Positions 37,252-49,215 are shown, counted from the first letter of the stretch. The stretch: 64,000 nt of DNA from Maylandia zebra (GCF_041146795.1 NC_135187.1:25219056-25283055), one strand, 5' to 3'. The notes: generated by a model from the letters alone, not told the origin. Numbers and translations: made by a program.

Positions 37252-37324
37252 GGCTGTGCAAATAGAAAATGGTCCTTTGAGCCATCCAAAGGGCAATTTT
37301 GCAATCGGATCTATTTGCACAGCC
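37252..37324. repeat. Nested inverted repeat just upstream of the apple-domain gene
   Basis: Outer arms GGCTGTGCAAATAG (37252-37265) and CTATTTGCACAGCC (37311-37324) are perfect 14-base inverse copies. Inside them AAAATGGTCCTTT (37266-37278) pairs with AAAGGGCAATTTT (37288-37300) with two mismatches. The 73 bases could fold as one long hairpin and begin 60 bases upstream of the start codon. It may be a tiny MITE or a promoter element. Confidence 0.8.
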
Positions 37325-37329
37325 AATCT

Positions 37330-38690
37330 CTGGCACAGTCAATAACCTGCCCTACAACTAGAGTTTAGATAATTTTATGTTGGCATTTACCAAAGTGAAA
37401 ATTTATCATGTGCTTTGATTATTGTGTCTAGCTTTGGTTGTTGCCATATTCCATAAATGAAGCTGGCCTCCCATGTGTACAGGCTGATTTTGGGTTCATA
37501 CTGAAAAGCGTGTATGAATGTTTAAGTAGCAAACTGCAGAATTTAGTTTATTGCTCTTTACTTTCAGACACTGACTTTTCCAAATGCAGAGAACAAACAA
37601 CACACAAACTGAAATGCAATCACAGATACTAACAGGATCAGTGCCCGATGAATGAAGTGAATCCATCAGCAGAGGGCAGTGATGTTGTACTCTTATCATT
37701 ATATAATCCTGTTGAACGATACAAAGGACTCCAACTGTAGGAAGACAGACTGGTGTTATGTCTGGAGATTCCCACACAAAGAAATGTTAACATAGGTGGT
37801 TAATGTCATAGTCCTGCCCGCAAGAAACCTTGCATGTTTTGCTGTTATGTGTCTTGCACAGTTTAAGGTTTTTCTGCCTTTTCGTGTCAGAATTTAAACA
37901 TCTTTATGTTTGATAACAGTTGATAACATTATCAGAAAGGAAACACTCAGGAAACAATGACATACAAGAGTATAACAGAATAACCAACAAAGCACTAAAA
38001 TGAATTTAAAAGAGTTTTGACTCAGTAGCTTGGAGCACCACAGTCTCACCTCCTTTCCTATTTCTCAGTTTGCACACACTTGATTTGTCTCCTTGTCTTC
38101 TCTCCTTGGCTCTTAGTCCTTCCTACCTGGCATGTGAACGAAGGCCACTTGGGGAGCGTGGAACAGCTGCATCATAAATTGTTTCATTAAAGCCCAACTA
38201 CTGCCGTGTAATGCTGTCAAATGTAACAGTGCTCCTCAGTTTTTCTTTGATATTCAGGGCTACATGTAATTACAATTGCAACATGGCTCATACAGTGATA
38301 AGATATTATTCCAATTTTGTTTTGTTTTGTTTTTTGATCCCCCACACACAGTGGGTCGAACATCTGGAATGAGTAAAACAGCTTGTGTACACAAAGGACT
38401 AGCTGCTTAGAAAAGCTAAAAAGAGAGGAAGGCTGCTTTGTGCAGAGGAATGCAGTGCACTAACTGAAACACAGCAAGTTATCAATGTGACCTCACAGCT
38501 AATCTGCAGCTGATTAGCTCTTCCTTTGATATTAATTTACCAACATTAATTTTTTTTGCATTATTTTTTTTTCCATCTGTATTCGACATCTTAGAATAGA
38601 TTTTTGAACAGGTTTATGATTTAATCCTGTCACTGGTGGTTTTCTAGTGCGCCAGCTGGTAGTAGCCTTCCAGGTGTGGTCAGTGAAAGT
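37330..38690. other. Gene-free interval
   Basis: No exon recognised. Near 37,660 the phrase CAGCAGAGGGCAGTGATG recurs in similar form near 49,570 and is common in dispersed fish repeats. Confidence 0.4.
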
Positions 38691-39239
38691 TGCTCCCACT
38701 TACTTTACATGCGGATTTGATCCTTTGTTTGGTGTTTTGGTTTGTTGATGGTAATTGTTTGCCTCCTGTTGGTCCCATCTTTCTTTCTTGCCTTGGTTAG
38801 AATTTTGAAAACTCACATTTGCTTGCCACGGCTTTTTAGATAGAAATTGCCGCAGTGACATGTTAGAGGGAAACATTGGGATCATGTGTCCTTCCTTTAT
38901 GTACAAATGATAACCCACTGGCGCCAGTGCCGACCTCTCAATGCATGTAGACATTAAGAGTTCTCGGGAGGGGCCATGCGGACACCTGCTGCTTTCTGGC
39001 AGGAAACACCATGCCCTCCCGTGTTTTAAATGCACTCTAGAACAACACGCGGCAAAACTACACATGAGCGGACGGAGGGAGGTATGGGGTCTTCCCACAC
39101 CCCGTTCTCTGTTAGCCATCGGGGCAGAGGGGCTGGACGGAGGTGTTGGCCTCCAATTGGGATCTGGGATGCAGGGGGCGGCCTGCTTGTCTCCACCCCG
39201 GGGGAAAGGGTAGCATCTGGACCTGGACCTGAGGTAGAG

Positions 39240-40245
39240 AGTATGTTTGGGGAGCGTGATTGTGTGTACAATGTCCATTTGTGTCTGTCTTTACGTTGTA
39301 TGTGTGCACAAGGGTAGGAATGCACGTTTGTGTCTGCGTGTGCCTGTTTGTCTGTTTCTATATGTCAGGTCGGATCTCAGACTCCACCTCTCTGGCAACA
39401 TCTCAGGACTATCTCCCCTCACCACACTCCCTGCTGGTGGCCAATGGCCTCAGGTGTCAGTGTGTTGGTGGCGCCCGTGGCTCGGTCGGGCCTCTTCGGG
39501 GATGTGGGGGGCCCTCAGGCCTTCGGCCTCTGGGCCTGTGGCTTTGGCACAGCTCGCTGCGGGCAGAGCCTGCGGGCACACCACTGCAGCCCCTTCTGGC
39601 TTCTGCTCAGTGGCTGCTGGGTGACCTCTCGTTTGGGACTCTCCTCAGCTCTTCCCAGGAGGGTGGCACAGTTGCCCCCCTGGTGGTCCTCCTTGGGCTC
39701 TCGCACTCTGGGGCCTCTGGATGTCTGGGGCCTAAGTCTCCTCCATACCTGCTTCATGCCCTGGGGGACGGGGCTATGGCTCCCCAGACCATCTAGCAGA
39801 TCATTATGTGGAGAAACCTTTTGAATACAAGCACGCTGATACACACAGGTGTGCACACAGGTGTACACAGACACAAACGACACCTTTCTTGGCTGCTACC
39901 TCAAAGCACATTGTGCGCTGTCGGTCCTGCGTGCTGCATAACAACATTCAATATTTAGTATTTACTGTTATTTACTGTTAGCTAGATTAATGCGATAGTG
40001 CTGTGTTTATTATGTTGCTCCCTCTTTTTACTTGTTTTCTCTTTTTCTCTTTTCTTTCTCTCAACAGGTGATCCGTGAGATTTTTTTTCTTTTTAAGTGC
40101 CCTTTCTCACTGTCCCTCTTCCCCTCTGTGTTTTGTTCCTTCATCTTTCTTTCTCCCTTTCCTATCCCCCAGTCATGTCTGTCCCATCTGTGACAACTGA
40201 AAATAAAATAAAATAAAATAAAATAAAATAAAATAAAATAAATAA
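39240..40245 (+). mobile_element. Probable LINE 3' region with (AAAAT)n tail
   Basis: GC-rich sequence (39,400-39,820) is followed by AT-rich DNA with the phrases GTCATGTCTGTCCCATCTG and TGACAACTGAAAATAAAAT, then a run of AAAAT units (40,198-40,243). This is the form of a non-LTR element 3' end with its tail. Long overlapping open frames on both strands in the GC-rich part show no protein family. A related GC-rich piece occurs at about 51,950-52,240. Confidence 0.5.
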
Positions 40246-40459
40246 TAACAGCAAAGGTCGATCAAATGGACCAAAACAGCAAGGCCGTGATGATCCACTT
40301 GGCAAAGTAAATCCATTAGGTATCTTTGTTGCCTTTCAGACATCAATTCTGACGGCTAAAAAACCATATGGGACAGGCAAAAAATAAATAAATAAATAAA
40401 ATAAATGATAACCCATGCTGACCGTGTCTCAGTCATATATGTGCACACATATAGATACC

Positions 40460-41650
40460 TTCAAAAACAGTTTTTAACAGTGAAACTTGACAGAGCATTG
40501 GTGGCTTTGGTAACTTTAGGATGAGCAGGCAATATAACAACACAAAATTAACAACATTGCGAATTAGACACCGGAAGTACAGCTGTCATCAAATTACAAA
40601 AAGTGTGGCTTTAACAGATTAATAAACATAACATGTTTTCTGGATTTAACCTGAAATACTAGTTTTCTTTTAAAAATCAAAAATATATGTATTTAAACAA
40701 TTGTGCATGTAAGCAACCACTTTTGAACATTATCTGTCCACACACTGCAAATTCTGAAATGTAATCCTTCACGAGCCACCGTAGCCTAGTCTGTTGTCAA
40801 ACAGTTAAACTTACAGATCAGTTACACTATGCAGATTTTAAATGAAATTTCCAATGAAAATATGCTGAACTTTTCTTTACAAATTGTATACATTGTATCC
40901 AAATTATATCCATTTAAATGACAAAGTTTAAATGGAATGTAACTGAAAAAATGAAACCAATTATTTGGCTGAAACTAAACTTTATCAAACTTAAAATGTA
41001 ACTCTAATAGTGTCACTTAAAATTACTTGTAATACTCAAATAATTTCCATGTGATGTTTCTCAACACAAAAAGGTGGAAGTGCACTTGATAAAAATTCTT
41101 CAAACGTTCTTTAGATTTAAAACGTATGTTTATGTCAGATCAACTGAATTTAATGTGACACTTATATGTTAGACAGAACAAGAAATTTATGTTATCAATC
41201 AGCTAATCACTCAATCAATCAGTCAATCTACCCAGACGATATACGAGATGATGATGAACACTGGAGGGAAACATAGGTATGGTGTTTAAAAAAATAGCCT
41301 CCACCACTCCATCAAAACTCCAAAGCTGAACTCTAGGAAGTCCAGAAAGTCCAGAAAGACGCAGTTTTGCCTGTTTATTCTTTCCTTTCCTTTCAAACCA
41401 TTTGCATCAGTAATAGTGTAGAGCACTTTAAAAAGCACTGACTGACAAATCTAGACTTTTCTAATCAAAGTTTAACTGCTTTTGTCTTTGAAACTCTCTT
41501 GTGTAAAATATAAAAACTAACATGCAATGTCCTTCTCTCAAAAGCACAGCCAGCTTTATGTACAGCTACCATGAACACAAACTTAGAGTTTAGATGATAT
41601 TGTGTTGGTATTTTCTGAAGTAACTGGGGGGGAGGGGGGGACGTAGAAGG
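40460..41650 (-). pseudogene. Decayed partial copy of the apple-domain gene
   Basis: Several pieces match the intact gene in order. About 40,480-40,680 matches its last exon and preceding intron (CATTGGTGGCTTTGGTAACT; ATTACAAAAAGTGTG; AACAGATTAATAAA). 40,770-40,800 matches the start of exon 8 (GAGCCACCGTAGCCTAGTCT). 41,140-41,175 matches the start of exon 5 (CAACTGAATTTAATGTGACA, AGACAGAACAAGAAAT). 41,585-41,640 matches the 5' flank (TAGAGTTTAGATGATATTGT). Exons 1-4, 6 and 7 are absent or unrecognisable. A segment at about 40,805-41,060 instead matches GST-array intergenic DNA. Confidence 0.75.
40805..41060. repeat. Paralogous intergenic segment, copy 1 of 3
   Basis: The phrase CAGATCAGTTACACTATGCA followed by AGATTTTAAATG and, further on, AAATGGAATGTAACTG and TTATTTGGCTGAAACTAAAC matches segments at about 49,395-49,500 and 57,040-57,290. 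It links the apple pseudogene region to the GST array. Confidence 0.65.
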
Positions 41651-41659
41651 CAACATACA

Positions 41660-42640
41660 AAACCAAGAGTATGAACTCAAGAACAGCATGCTCTAATTGA
41701 AGCATGGGCCACAACGTTTTCTTGATATACGAATCTATGGTTTGGGTGACAGTTGAAGCAAGCCACCACCTGCCCCTGTATCACTTTCAGACCTGCCCCT
41801 GTATCACTTTCAGTCACCATGGTCCTGGGACAATAGGAGAAACCAGATAGCTTTAACAGTGTCAAAAGCACGCTGACAAGATGACCACTCATATTTGATT
41901 TTAGCCTTCAGTTCTATGACAGCAACCAAACAGTGACAGCCAATGCAAACTGGGAGCTGGTTCCAGAGCAGGGCCCTGAAAGCTGAAGGTGCTGCCACCC
42001 GTTCTACTTTTGCATACTGTAGGAATGACAAGTAAACCAGGAGTCTGAAAAAAATGTTATGTTGGGATAGTATGAAACTATGAAATGATACGTGACTATC
42101 TAAGACCTTTTATGTAAGTTAAAGGATTTTAAAATTCATTCTCAATTTAACAGAAAACCAAGAGAAGCTGACGGAATAGATATATGTTCTCTTATTGTAG
42201 TCCCAGCTAATGTCTTCAAAACATTCTTGGAGTTTAACTAACTAACTGGACTGCATCATATGGCTTCATAGGTAAATAAAGCTGGTAAAATGTATATTAT
42301 GCCATCTGACAATAGTGCCTAAATGAAGCCTGGATAATAGGAATAGAAATGGTCCTGGCATAGAACCCTGTGGAACCCCATAATCAGCCTCAGCGTGTGA
42401 AGAATACTCGCCATTATGGCAACACCCCAAAAAACACAGAAAGCTCATGAGCTCCTTCTTGTTTGGGGGAAACAAACATTGTTCAGGGGAAAAGGTTTTA
42501 AAACCGGTTCAACAGGTGAAACCACTCCAACCTCCCAGACAAACAGGGCAGTGGATAAGACATTTCACACAGTTTTAGTGATCACATCCCTCTTTAACCA
42601 AGTCCAAAAGATGCACATCTGTAAATGGCTCTAAATGTTT
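41660..42640. repeat. Degenerate dispersed repeats
   Basis: The stretch has features of an abundant fish repeat, for example TGGCATAGAACCCTGTGGAA followed by CCCCATAATCAGCCT, and TTTAACAGTGTCAAAAGCAC. A 23-base unit (CCTGCCCCTGTATCACTTTC) is tandemly doubled near 41,768-41,813. No gene is seen. Confidence 0.45.
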
Positions 42641-43181
42641 TGGAACTCAAATGCCATAATTTGTGATGGGGGTCTCCTCTGTACCTGGTTTGAAACTTGC
42701 TGGCTCATAAGAGACACATTAAAAAGAGGAAAAGGAAACAACTCCCTTTTAGGTCAACCGAGTATTTATGGGCCCTGAATTTTCTGAACTACACCTTGAT
42801 AGAATTGATAGTCTATAACCAAACCTGGAGAAAATACTCACTCTCCCAGTAAATATTCTCTTTAGCAAAATCCCCATGGTGAACCCAATAAATCAAGTTG
42901 CTCTTAATTTGAGATCTTTGCTTGTTCTTTGCTTGAGTCCATTATGAAAAGAAATATTTACAATCTGAATAAAAATTGTTCAGAAACAATTATTTAGCTG
43001 AGTCTAGTGAGCTGTCTCTCTTTCTCTACAGAAGTTGCAGGAAGGATCATGTCAGTTTTCTTGAAAAGTGCATCCAAACATAAAATCTGCAGTGAAAGTT
43101 GTGAAAACCTAAAATAAACTCTAATAGGTCTTTTGTGGTCAATAATATGATATTAATAAAGCAGACAAAACTGAAACTTTT

Positions 43182-43187
43182 TTTATT
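43182..43187 (-). other. gstr: Polyadenylation signal, first gstr gene
   Basis: AATAAA on the minus strand about 150 bases past the stop codon of the first GST gene. Confidence 0.6.
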
Positions 43188-43335
43188 GCTGTTTGTTCAC
43201 ATCACAATGAGAATCAGACAGTTTCAGAAACAAATGATGTTAAAAAATATGAAAGGATAGAGCAGTACAACAACTGGAAATACATGAAAAACACAACAGG
43301 AAACGTTAGCTGGTTAACCAAAGAGCATCTGAATC

Positions 43336-45568
43336 TCAGATGTCTTTAAGTATGTCCTGTCCTGGTGTCTCCTTCCAAGTAGGAGGCCAGGTGGCTTTGA
43401 TGCTGGGTCTGTTCATCAGATTTTTATAGTATTCTGTCAGTTTTGGGTACCGCTCTTCAGAAAGCCTGCAGGAAAGAAAAAAGCTGGAGTGAGTTCATTG
43501 CTATTTTTATTACATCCAATCATCTAGCCAGGCTGCTAAGAGATGTTTCTGGTCATTTAGTCCACTTACCCAAAGCGGTAGAGATAAGCAATGGCTGGAA
43601 AAACAATCACATCGGCCAGGGAAAAGTTCTTTCCTGCCAGGAAACCGCCTGATGTCTAAAAAGAAAAGGAGAAGTAGTTATGTAAGAAAAAATTGGAAAA
43701 AAAGCTAGAAAGCACACTAAGTAAAATAAAAATAGAAAAATAGCCATCACAGGGGGTTATAGCCTGGCTTAATAAATGTTCTGCATTGATTATGTTTCCT
43801 TAAAAACCAAGGCAAGATTGACTTTGATGAATAAGGCTTGCTTTATTCTACAGACATGAAGATTAGCACTGCAGACTGATTCAAACTACCAGCATGGCCT
43901 TGTTCAAGTAGAACTACATGGATGTCTAAAGATCAATAATTAACACATAGAATTTTGTGTAACACCCTTAAGGGCTAAAGTCTGAAGAGCTAAATTGTTC
44001 TTTTACAGCTTGCTGACCAGGATAGTAGTGTTAATGCTGTTAATGCACACCATTTCAAAACCCTTTGCTATTTTACCTCATTTTTAAAAATTGTTTTAGA
44101 AAAAACTGGTAGAAATATTCTGAGTTTTAGTTTAGCACGACAGACTGTAGGCATACACGTCATTCACATACCTTCTGCAGGTATCCCTCCCAAAGCTTGA
44201 CCTCAGCGGTCAGAGCTTCTTTGTTTCTCTTAATGGCAGAGTCGTGTCTCTCTCCCTCTGGGACCTTCCAGTTGTAGTAGATAACATTTCCTAGAAAAAT
44301 ATAACACACAAAAAAAATAAACCAACAAAATTATTAAAGTGTATCTCTACAAAACCTAAATAAAATCTACCCACACACCAGCAGGGAATTTTACGAGTAC
44401 CAAATCGCATGACAAACAAGTGACTTTACATGCAAAGCTAGTCTGAGCATGTGATCACTGGTGGGATTAACATGTGACCTGTTAACATCAGTGTCTGTTA
44501 TGAGAGTTGCTCACCAGAGAAATGGACTAAGGGATTTCTTATGGCTTAATTATGTGAATGCACAGATCATTAGTGTCTGCAGTGTGTTTTGAACAACTAA
44601 AGGTCTCAAGGGGAAGCTGAGGAGGGTTGGTTGCTGAAGACAAGTGACAGTTGTTAGTGTGGTGTTGCCAAGTACAGCAGTTCAAAATCCCAGAGCACAG
44701 ACCTCTGAATGGCAACATCAGCCAGGTCACACAGAAAGAGATTTAGCAGCCTTGATATATCCTTTACAGACTCACTAAATCCCTGTGGTTCTAATGTTGT
44801 TTGGGGTACACACACTGTGATGAAGGAAGTTCAGGTTTCAACAGTTATGTCACTGCACGGCAAAACAAAACTGAGACATATTCTGCATCTCCAAACTAAC
44901 ATACCCATTTTGTCTCCGAATGTGTTAACCTCAAACACACGCTGGAACATCAATGCTTGTTCCGCATCGCAGTCGGGGATCAGCTTGGTTCCCTGTGACT
45001 TGTACTTGGACTGTTGGGGGGAAAAAAACAGCAAGAAGCTCTCGTTCTTTACATCTGTGGTATAGTGTGTCTGTTTTTACAACGCACTGTTAAAAATATA
45101 ATCACAAGCAGCTCTGCTACCTAGGAACTCCATGGCAACATAGCATTTCAAGTAGGGCCAGATTCAGAGTTCTCACCTCTAAGAAGAAGCATACACCGCA
45201 GGACTCATTGATGATTTTGTCCCCACATTTGAAGGCAGGAAGCTTTAAGAGACAGTGCAAGGAAAACCATAAACACTTTGTTTGGTTCAAGTCTTCTTCT
45301 TATTTGTGAATGCCAAGTGAATACTCCATTTACTCCATTTCAGGAAGACAAATGCTGATTTCAGATATGAGAGTGTTTACATAGTGTGATATGAACCTAC
45401 CTGACCCCTGGGGTTAATGTCCATGACTTCCTTTGACTTGTGCTCCCCCTTCTCAAAGGAGAGCAGTTTTTGGTTGTATCCTTGCAGGTTCTTCTCCTCC
45501 AGAGCGATCATTATCCTCCAGCAGGGAGGAGATCCGGAGCCCCACAGCAGAGTCATGTCCTTGGCCAT
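43336..45568 (-). CDS. gstr: Glutathione S-transferase, rho class, copy 1 (224 aa, six exons)
   Basis: A cytosolic enzyme conjugating glutathione to electrophiles; the rho class is characteristic of fishes. Exons are 45401-45568, 45177-45242, 44905-45010, 44172-44290, 43570-43655 and 43336-43465; all GT-AG, 675 bases in one frame. The N-terminal thioredoxin-like domain (about 1-83) starts MAKDMTLLWGSGSPPCWR with the rho-class SxSPPCW active-site loop, the cis-proline motif QLPAF (56-60) and the glutathione-binding NES (68-70). The all-helical C-terminal domain includes VIYYNWKVPEGERHDSA and LAGKNFSLADV. The protein ends LKDI. This is the only copy retaining the AEQALMFQRVFE sequence usual for the class in exon 3. 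It is the downstream-most of three head-to-tail copies, about 9.6 kb from the next. I see no inactivating change. Confidence 0.94.
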
Positions 45569-45650
45569 GATTTCAGAGTGAAGCGCTTAACCTAACAGCT
45601 GAAGTTGAGGAAGGTTGAAGACTGGAGCTGCAGTCGATGAAAAGGCTGGC

Positions 45651-45656
45651 TTTATA
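45651..45656 (-). promoter_or_regulatory. gstr: TATA box, first gstr gene
   Basis: TATAAA on the minus strand, 83 bases upstream of the start codon, at the same distance in the two sister genes. It predicts a 5' UTR of about 55 bases. Confidence 0.6.
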
Positions 45657-45769
45657 GCTCCAGTCCTCTATGTCAGGTTTCCTGGAACAAAGCCCCATCC
45701 CATTTCTGTGCTCCAGCCAAAGAGCTGTCACACCAAGATAGCTAATGCCCGTAAATGTTAAACACGACA

Positions 45770-45777
45770 TGACGTCA
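45770..45777. promoter_or_regulatory. gstr: Perfect CRE-like site TGACGTCA, first gstr gene
   Basis: The palindrome TGACGTCA lies about 200 bases upstream of the first gstr start codon. The aligned places in the sister promoters read TGTCATGTCAAC and TGATGTCATG, so the perfect site is specific to this copy. Confidence 0.4.
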
Positions 45778-46079
45778 ACCTGATCCTGATGAATATTTAA
45801 GATGTGTATTCAAAAAACAAAATAAAGTGAGATTTAGTAACCATTTCAGTGTCTTTAAAATAGAATGCAGCCACAAGTACTACAAAAGACGTGTGGAGGA
45901 GAGGTGACTTCTCTTGCTTTTTATAGAAACTCTTTGATCCGAAGGCGGCCAAAGAATGTGAGGGTACATGGGAAAGAGGAAACATGAAAAAACTCCAGCG
46001 AGTCAGGAAAACAAGGCTCTTAGGGCTCTTGCAGCTTTTTGCAGTTAAACATTTTATCGCTAATAACTGTTGCATATCA

Positions 46080-46547
46080 ATAATTCAACGATTTCTGCAG
46101 TAGTTCGTTGTTTTGCTCCTGCTGTTGCTGGTGAACGACGCTCTGAGAAGTGAAACTCACGATGATACAGCACTTTGTATTCAAATCTGCACACAGTTCT
46201 GACATGACCGATAAATCACAATTACACTGAACGCATCTAATAGGACCGTGACAATGCAGATAAAATAAAGTAATAATATTTTATTGTTGGTGCATACTCG
46301 GCAGTTTGCTTCTCTGAATCTTTGACCTCTTTGCAGCGGGCACCTTAGCTGCTGTGAGTATCATTGTATCAGCAAGGCAATGACGCAAACTGTGTGTGCG
46401 CCTACATTACTGCAGTTGCTATGTCGGCATTTTAAGTCCGTTTCAAAGGGCAGTTTGTTCGTGCATGCAAAGAACAGTAGTGAATCCGGTTTGATAATAA
46501 ATCGGTATTACAAAAATAACAAAGGCAGCATGTACAGAATGATAAAT

Positions 46548-46587
<40 letters not shown>

Positions 46588-46720
46588 ATGCTGTTGGTTT
46601 TGTCATGTTGAACCTGTTCCGCATGCATCAATCACCCTCGTGCATGTTTGTTCTCCCTTTCACTCCGAACATTCATTAATAACGGAACGTTATGTTTTTG
46701 TGTTTGGTGTTTAGAAAAGA
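46080..46720. repeat. Upstream segment shared by gstr copies 1 and 2
   Basis: This stretch, including CTGCAGTAGTTCGTTGTTTT and AATCACAATTACACTGAA, is repeated with few changes at about 55,740-56,400. It is part of the tandem duplication unit. Copy 1 has gained a (TC)15 array at 46552-46581. Confidence 0.75.
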
Positions 46721-46983
46721 AAAGTTTTTTTGAAGTATTTTGAAAAAAAAATCCCAATATTTTACTTTTATTTTTGGAATATCAAGCAAAACTACTCATA
46801 AGGTTATAAGAGAGTTCCTGTATTTAAGAATGTAAACTCAATGTATTCTAGTACACAGCTTAAACTAAATTCAGAACTTGTACATGACTGCGATACTCGC
46901 TCATGACTCCTCCCACTTTTGTTTTAGTGAGGCTTTTTCATGAAGTGACATTGCAACAATCATGTGGTCTGTGTTTGTATGAG

Positions 46984-47900
46984 AGAAATCTGTGCCATCA
47001 GAAAATGAATTTGAATAAGTTATATGAATTAGCCTAATTTGAAATTCAATTTATTGGTTTGAAAATGATCATCACTAAACTGAAATTGAATTTTATAGTT
47101 TGAAAATGAATTCATTTGCTTTGTAATTGTATTTTATCGTTTAAAAATTTAGCTCTCGAATAATTTCAGATTCACTTCTCACCATTCAGTTTCAGTTCTA
47201 CAATTCAATTTCAGTTCCAAAATTCAGTTTTTTGGGGACTTACATCCGGTTCTGGTTCAAGAGTAATCGAGCGCAGATTAATAGAACTACGTTTTACTAG
47301 CGGACCGAAAGTGTTACTGACGGGAATCTACAGCGTCTTGAGCTGAATTAAGACTTCAGAAGTCATTCATCATGTCGATTGACCAGCGGATAAACTCTCA
47401 GGTTGGTAATAAATGTATTACATGTATAAGGGATGCTGTGTAAGACATAAATAAAGTTAAAATACAAAGGTTTGGACACCGTTTTGATGTTTCCCTACTG
47501 TAGGGGTCTCTGCAAGCATACAGGGCTCTGACAGGGTACAAGATGACAACTTTGGAATTCTACTAGAAACAGTCGACCAAAGCTGAATTAAGGGCAAACT
47601 ACGCTAAATTAGCGTTTTTAGCTAACAGCTACAATAAGCATAAAAGTTACTGTACGGCTATCATTTGTTAACATGACGCTTGTTCTTATACATGTAATAC
47701 ATACATTCATTTTCAAACTATAAAATTCAATTTCAGTTCAGTGATGATCATTTTCAAACCAATAAATTGAATTTCAAATTAGGCTAATTCATATTCAGTT
47801 TTTAAAAGCATTTATTCAAGTTACAATTCACATTCAATCCGAGCAATTCAAATTCAAATTTAACTTATTCAAATTCAGTGTCTGATGGCACAGATTTCTT
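46984..47900. mobile_element. DNA element with long imperfect terminal inverted repeats
   Basis: The left end GAAATCTGTGCCATCAGA and the right end TCTGATGGCACAGATTTC are inverse copies. Inversion continues for about 130 bases (AATTAGCCTAATTTGAAATT; AAAATGATCATCACT), with extra sequence in the right arm. A second inverted pair, GTATTACATGTATAAG, lies at 47415-47430 and 47685-47700. The core has a possible mini-exon at 47372-47401 (MSIDQRINSQ, then a GT donor). The element is absent from the matching place in the second duplication unit, so it inserted after the duplication. Confidence 0.7.
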
Positions 47901-47904
47901 CCCA

Positions 47905-48460
47905 TATGTTTGTGTCAGTATGCTGAGATGGCAGCAAAGTATTTAGAAGTTTTGTGTGTACTGATATTTATCTTTAGCCACAAGTTCACACATGTTTCAA
48001 GGCTTGTTCTAACCTGCAATGCAACTGTAGGCAGAGTAAAGTAGGACAAAGCACAGAGGTTAGCATGCCCAAGTAAACCACAGGCTGCTGGTTTAATTAC
48101 TACGATCATAAATGTTTTAATTGCAGTTGCATTAAACCCCAAATAAACATAATGAGTAATACATTATCATCAGGTTGTTCTAAAAGTTTCCAGAACAGCC
48201 ATCAGTTAATCCAAAGCTCTGTTGGGTTAGAGTGAGAGTGCTGACAGAGAACATGTAGATTTAACATTTAAAATTGTGTTTTAAATATAAAAAGTTACAA
48301 GTATTTTACTAATTGTTGTAAAAAATGACTCGAAAAAAACATGTTTTTGTAAAGATTTGAGCTAAATGTGGAGAAATGTTGCCGTTAATTTCAGCGTGTT
48401 TCACTTTACAAACGGCACCACATAGTGAAAGGGACTGTGTTGTGAAAGGGCCGTCTGATT
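47905..48460. other. Inserted non-coding stretch in duplication unit 1
   Basis: No gene seen. The whole interval from about 46,730 to 48,470 is missing from the aligned unit near 56,405, so this part also arrived as, or with, an insertion. Confidence 0.45.
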
Positions 48461-48489
48461 GTTGGGGTTGATTGTTTTCTCTGTGTTAT

Positions 48490-48575
48490 TTCAGATCTTT
48501 ACCTCACAGTATAAAGCCCCTTGAGGCAACTGTTGTGATTTGGTGCTATATAAATAAAGTTGAACTGAAGTGAAT
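48490..48575 (+). mobile_element. LINE-type 3' tail, unit 1
   Basis: TTTACCTCACAGTATAAAGC, then CCTTGAGGCAACTG and GGTGCTATATAAATAAAG, is a copy of the retroposon tail also seen in zbtb8b intron 1. The same tail sits at about 56,430-56,510 in the next unit, so it predates that duplication. Confidence 0.6.
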
Positions 48576-49145
48576 GTGCTTATGTCACTGAATAGCCACA
48601 CCTGTAAGCTGCTATGTGACTCGACTATGTCTTTTTAAAAAAGCTTTTCTCCAACAGTGAAGTGGTTGAGCATAGTTTACATTTATAAACTGCTTGTATA
48701 ACTGCACAGATAACCTTTCCTGTGCACTCTGCAGACACAGCTACTGGAAAATAATGGAAATGACTTTTTGTGATCCTTTTTTTCCCCATAGGACTTAAGC
48801 TGGCTCTCCCATTAAGAAAGAAAGAAAACACAAACACACACGTAGAAGTTTGTTTGTGTCTGTAGACAGACTTCCTGATGTATTGTGAGTATGAATTGTG
48901 GGTGACAGGTTGATATTTCACATTAGAACATGTACCACATTATTTCTTTAATCACATCAAAAGGGACATCTCAGCAGTAATCATAAAAACAAGAACATTT
49001 TCATTTAATGTCCCCTTCTGTCAAGACTGCACAGGTGCAGGATGAATGTAAGGTGGGTGTCTCAAATAACAAATGTGACAAAGTCACTGCAGAGCAGCGC
49101 AGACAGCAGGAAAAGTTAGCTCAGTCGAAGATGCCTTTAAAAGTC

Positions 49146-49215
49146 TCACTCCAACAGTGTCCTTCCTAGCAGGAGGCCAGCTGCTTGGGATGCTGGATCT
49201 GTATGTTTTTTGTAC
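49146..49215 (-). pseudogene. gstr last-exon remnant
   Basis: TCCTTCCTAGCAGGAGGCCA followed by GCTGCTTGGGATGCTGGATC aligns with the last exon of the intact gstr genes (TCCTTCCAAGTAGGAGGCCA, then GGTGGCTTTGATGCTGGGTC). No other exon of this copy was found, so a former GST gene between copies 1 and 2 has nearly vanished. Confidence 0.65.

Noticed and set aside
38700-39883. Several overlapping open frames of 90-190 codons
   Set aside because: They lie in GC-rich DNA that looks like a LINE 3' region, occur on both strands and match no family.
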